A stretch of 32,163 bases of DNA, taken from assembly GCA_944393475.1 (NCBI GenBank), contig CALYAI010000112.1:1-32163 (forward strand), in the 5' to 3' direction. The position numbers and the translations under genes were made by a program. Shown here in pieces: positions 29,528 to 32,163 of the stretch (within the stretch, counting starts at the first letter, position 1; each line of letters opens with the position of its first letter). The notes below the pieces were generated by a model. The model was given only the letters and a program-made list of their open reading frames with translations, did no database searches and had not been told where the DNA came from. The stretch comes from an uncultured Clostridia bacterium (GTDB lineage: Bacteria > Bacillota > Clostridia > TANB77 > CAG-508).

Positions 29528-30052
29528 ATGAAAAAATCACTTACGCCACGCGAGGCGGAAAGAAAAGCTAAAAATAAAAAACTATATAAAATTACCGCAA
29601 TTTTATTTGCATTCGCCGCCGTACTCTTTATTATTGTGATTGCTGCCACGTCTGGTAATAATGAAGAAGATACCCCAACCACTCCGGTGGTAACTGCGAA
29701 TAAAGAAGCCGGAGACGAAATGTATTCCATTCATGATGAAGCGCGCGACAAAGTTTCATATGGAATGACTGACACACAACGCGATGAGGCTTTAGAGTGG
29801 ATAGCGGATAATTACGGAAATTATTTTCAAGATTCCGACACAATGAAAAAAGCTGCTGAATACGGCTCCATGTTGTACGGCGCATATATGGATGACAAAA
29901 CCATGAGCACATATAGCCAGCTTGGATACGACTTATTCCAAACTGTCAGAGATGTTTACAGAGAGTATGAAAGCCCAGAAAGTGATTCTACGCTCGGAAA
30001 TTTACAGCAGATAAAGGAAAGTCTTGCAGAGCTCGGGTATTTCGTAGATTAA
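29528..30052 (+). CDS. Membrane-anchored extracellular protein, lysogenic cargo
   Basis: A 174-residue protein. A basic cytoplasmic start of 19 residues precedes a transmembrane helix (about 20-42). The rest is predicted outside, beginning with a Thr/Pro/acidic linker (NNEEDTPTTPVV) and continuing with a helical domain. It has a ribosome binding site AAGGAG and is expressed with the repressor. The layout fits superinfection exclusion proteins, although no family is recognised. Its DNA is more AT-rich than the structural genes. Confidence 0.7.
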   Translation: MKKSLTPREAERKAKNKKLYKITAILFAFAAVLFIIVIAATSGNNEEDTPTTPVVTANKEAGDEMYSIHDEARDKVSYGMTDTQRDEALEWIADNYGNYFQDSDTMKKAAEYGSMLYGAYMDDKTMSTYSQLGYDLFQTVRDVYREYESPESDSTLGNLQQIKESLAELGYFVD

Positions 30053-30054
30053 TA

Positions 30055-30132
30055 ACAAAAACGCCCGGCGCCGACCTGGAGCAGTGCCGCATCCTCAGCA
30101 TACCAAAACTTGTCGTGCTGGATGTGAAATAA
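30055..30132 (+). pseudogene. Remnant of a second repressor gene (3' end)
   Basis: This stretch translates to KTPGADLEQCRILSIPKLVVLDVK and a stop. The end of the intact repressor is KTITGADLEECRIIGIPKIVVREIKG. Only the last 25 codons are present and there is no start. The remnant lies between two copies of AATAACAAAAACG (30051-30063 and 30133-30145). It is best explained as a scar from recombination between two repressor alleles. Confidence 0.8.
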
Positions 30133-30169
30133 AATAACAAAAACGATCTGAAATTAAGGAGGTCATTTT

Positions 30170-30883
30170 ATGGGATTCAGATTTAGAAAAAGTTTCGGCA
30201 ATAAGTTTTTCAGGGTTACATTCAGCAACAAAGGTGTGAGCACATCTGCCGGTGTCCCTGGCGCGCGTGTTTCAATCAGTTCTAAAGGACGTGTGACTGG
30301 TAGCGCGGGAATTCCAGGCAGTGGGATTTACTACACAAAAAGCGGGAAATTTGTAAAGAAGACGCGCAAAAAAGCGTCGTCTACAAACTCTTCCGTTGTG
30401 AAAAAGTCAACAAATTATAATGTAATCGCAGCTGTATTAATTCTTGTCTTCTTCCCAGCGGGACTTCCAATTATGTGGGCAAAAACTTCATGGAATAAAA
30501 TCATAAAATCAATAATAACTGCTGTTTTTGCACTGCTTTTTGCCGTCGCTGCGTTCAGCGAAGAAGCCGACACAGCGACTATGGTCACAGCGCTCTTGTT
30601 TTCTGCATTTTGCGTATCCGTTCCTTTCTGGTCAAAACCAAAAAAAGCAAACGCTGCAGATTTCAGTTCCGAAGGTGTTACAGATGATGCGTCTCCGGCA
30701 CAAGCCACATATTTTGAAAACGGTGTAAAAGTTTATATAAACACGAAAACAAATGTTTGCCACTTCTCTCCGGATTGCCCGGCTTATAAAAATTCTAACC
30801 CGGAAAACAAGCGAGAATTCACTGCGCACTCAACGAATGATCTTATCAAATACGAATTTTGTAGTCGCTGTTCAAAGGACTAA
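30170..30883 (+). CDS. DUF4236 membrane protein with C-terminal Cys/His motif
   Basis: A 237-residue protein. Residues 1-60 match DUF4236 (MGFRFRKSF, SNKGVSTSAGVPGARVSIS, GIPGSGIYY). Residues about 84-105 and 111-155 hold three hydrophobic segments. The C-terminus has VCHFSPDCPAYK and FCSRCSKD, a likely zinc site. The ribosome binding site is AAGGAGG. DUF4236 proteins are common in mobile elements but uncharacterised. Lysogenic expression suggests a membrane or defence role. Confidence 0.8.
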   Translation: MGFRFRKSFGNKFFRVTFSNKGVSTSAGVPGARVSISSKGRVTGSAGIPGSGIYYTKSGKFVKKTRKKASSTNSSVVKKSTNYNVIAAVLILVFFPAGLPIMWAKTSWNKIIKSIITAVFALLFAVAAFSEEADTATMVTALLFSAFCVSVPFWSKPKKANAADFSSEGVTDDASPAQATYFENGVKVYINTKTNVCHFSPDCPAYKNSNPENKREFTAHSTNDLIKYEFCSRCSKD

Positions 30884-30893
30884 TCAAAAAAGC

Positions 30894-30923
30894 CGCCCGG
30901 CGCAAAACCGGGCGTTTACTTTT
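30894..30923 (+). terminator. Weak terminator/attenuator before integrase
   Basis: CGCCCGG (30894-30900) pairs with CCGGGCG (30908-30914), followed by TTTACTTTT. The T-run is broken, so readthrough into integrase is likely. It may lower integrase levels in the lysogen. Confidence 0.65.
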
Positions 30924-30940
30924 AGAAAGGATGTGAAGAC

Positions 30941-32059
30941 GTGGGAAAAACAAAGAGTCGTGGCAACGGCGAGGGCACGATTTACAAGGTCGAAAGCAAA
31001 GGGCTGTGGGCAGGCCAGCTGACGATGCCCGGCGGCAAGCGAAAAACCGTGTACGGCAAAACGCGCAAGGCCGTGGCCGAAAAGCTGCAGAAATTAAGCA
31101 CAGACGGCTCCGGTGCGTTTTCTGACCTTGACAAAGTCACTTTGTCGGAATTTGCCAAAACGCTCATCGACGACGATCACGCAGCCAATGTGACAAATGT
31201 AAACTCACATCACAGGGCTATGGAAACGCTGAAGATCATCGAGCGCCACCACATTGCGGATTTGCCGCTTAAAAAAATCAACGAAATGGCCGTAAAAGAC
31301 TTTTTGTTATCCATTACAAACTATTCCGAAAGCATCATCAAAAAGTGCTACTCTATGATAAGCCGCTGCATGAAAGAGGCTGTGCGGCTCGGTGCAGTGC
31401 CTGCAAACCCGGTTGAAAACGTCCGGCGGCCGAAATCTGCAAAAAAGACCAAAAAAATAAGAGCCCTGACGGTCAATGAACAGAAAAGGCTCGTGGAAGC
31501 GTTGGAGCAGCACCCGGATTTTAAATTTAAAAATCAGATCCTGCTGTCGTTGTTCACCGGCGCGCGCATGGGAGAGATCAACGCACTTGCACCCGGTGAC
31601 ATCAACTTGACTTTTAAAACTATGCAGATCCGCAGAACAGTCACGCGCGATGCAAACGACCGCGCCGTGATTGGTGACCGCACAAAAACATATTCCGGCG
31701 AACGCCTGCTGCCGCTCAACGACAAGGCGCTGACCGTGGCAAAAGACGCGCTGCAAAACTGCAGCGGCGATACCGTGTTCCCGGTCATGACCACATCCAA
31801 AGTCAACGACGCGCTCAAACGATTTGTAAAGCACTATGATATTCTGGATGAAAATGTAGCCGGCGACGTGACCTGCCACAGTTTGCGGCATACATACGCC
31901 ACACGCTGCATAGAGAGCGGTGTGCCGGCCAAAGTGCTGCAGCACTTACTTGGGCACAAAGATATTCAAACTACACTTAACACTTACTGCGACGTTTATG
32001 AAAATTTGACCGACCAGAGCACGCAAAAAATCAATGAATACCTGTCAAAAATTATGTAA
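30941..32059 (+). CDS. int: Tyrosine-type integrase
   Basis: A 372-residue site-specific recombinase. An N-terminal AP2-like arm-binding part (GNGEGTIYKVESKGLWAGQL), an SAM-like core-binding domain (about 65-165) and the catalytic domain with Arg209 (TGARMGE), Lys249, His313 and Arg316 (CHSLRHTYA), His339 (LLGHKD) and Tyr349 (LNTYCDVYE) are all present. The start is GTG 30941 behind AAAGGATG. It catalyses insertion at the host attB using the attP region just downstream. Confidence 0.96.
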   Translation: MGKTKSRGNGEGTIYKVESKGLWAGQLTMPGGKRKTVYGKTRKAVAEKLQKLSTDGSGAFSDLDKVTLSEFAKTLIDDDHAANVTNVNSHHRAMETLKIIERHHIADLPLKKINEMAVKDFLLSITNYSESIIKKCYSMISRCMKEAVRLGAVPANPVENVRRPKSAKKTKKIRALTVNEQKRLVEALEQHPDFKFKNQILLSLFTGARMGEINALAPGDINLTFKTMQIRRTVTRDANDRAVIGDRTKTYSGERLLPLNDKALTVAKDALQNCSGDTVFPVMTTSKVNDALKRFVKHYDILDENVAGDVTCHSLRHTYATRCIESGVPAKVLQHLLGHKDIQTTLNTYCDVYENLTDQSTQKINEYLSKIM

Positions 32060-32071
32060 ATATGCTCGCAC

Positions 32072-32091
32072 TGCAGTACTATTGCAGTACT
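32072..32091. repeat. Candidate attP arm repeat, copy 1
   Basis: This is identical to 200-219 and starts 13 bp after the integrase stop codon. Adjacency to int is the usual place for attP arm-type sites. It overlaps the first five bases of the terminal repeat. Confidence 0.55.
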
Positions 32092-32163
32092 AAAATAAAA
32101 ACACCCGGTAAAATCGGCTTTGTTAAGCCAAATTTACCGGGTGTTGTTTGGTGCGGATGACGG
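32087..32163. repeat. Second copy of the 77-bp terminal repeat
   Basis: This is an exact copy of positions 1-77. It contains the whole large hairpin that follows the integrase gene. In the closed circle it and the left copy are one and the same sequence. Confidence 0.9.

Noticed and set aside
1..32163. tRNA genes, CRISPR arrays, IS elements, toxin genes of known families
   Set aside because: Nothing with the needed structure or motif was seen. The cloverleaf-like fold at 20166-20284 is too long and lacks tRNA landmarks.

Overview
The window is a complete, small temperate siphovirus (tailed phage) genome. The first and last 77 bases are identical, so it closes into a circle of 32,086 bp. The host is most likely a gut-type member of the Clostridia (Oscillospiraceae/Ruminococcaceae-like). 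The reasons are strong AGGAGG ribosome binding sites, frequent TTG starts, moderate-to-high GC in the core genes, a phi LC3-type holin, a CHAP endolysin, and PcfJ/PcfK and DUF4236 proteins. This host call is an inference from style and not from a database match.

Layout. Positions 1-226 plus the far right end form the non-coding integrase/attP region: a large bidirectional hairpin flanked by two identical 20-bp repeats. Positions 227-1008 hold a small self-contained two-gene HTH module with its own promoter and a perfect palindromic operator. Positions 1144-19547 are the late operon on the minus strand. In transcription order it has a coiled-coil protein, HNH nuclease, a small unknown protein, TerS, TerL, portal, prohead protease, major capsid protein with a C-terminal Ig-like domain, connector genes, tail tube, tail chaperones with a programmed -1 frameshift, tape measure, Dit, Tal with an S74 chaperone, a BppU/collagen-like receptor-binding protein, a carbohydrate-binding protein, an XhlA-like protein, holin, endolysin and one unknown.

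Positions 19600-20300 carry an inverted plus-strand cassette with an ideal sigma-A promoter, an operator between the -35 and -10 boxes, two hydrophobic micropeptides, a ribbon-helix-helix protein and a foldable RNA. Positions 20359-28729 are the early operon on the minus strand. It runs from a Cro-like protein through small regulators and an HUH rolling-circle-type Rep (the only recognisable replication protein), a VRR-NUC nuclease, PcfK/PcfJ-like proteins, a MazG-like protein and Cys-rich miniproteins, and ends in a sigma-region-4-like late regulator. Positions 28857-32059 are the lysogeny operon on the plus strand: an S24 repressor, two membrane-protein morons separated by a leftover repressor 3' end, and a tyrosine integrase.

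How it works together. The repressor and Cro face each other across near-consensus promoters with four related operator-like sites. The early transcript runs left to the late regulator at 20359. An intrinsic terminator sits directly in front of the first late gene, so late expression probably needs readthrough or a specific activator. The most unusual parts are the plus-strand micropeptide/RHH/RNA cassette, the HUH Rep with a leader that can form competing structures over its ribosome binding site, and the repressor-tail scar between the morons.
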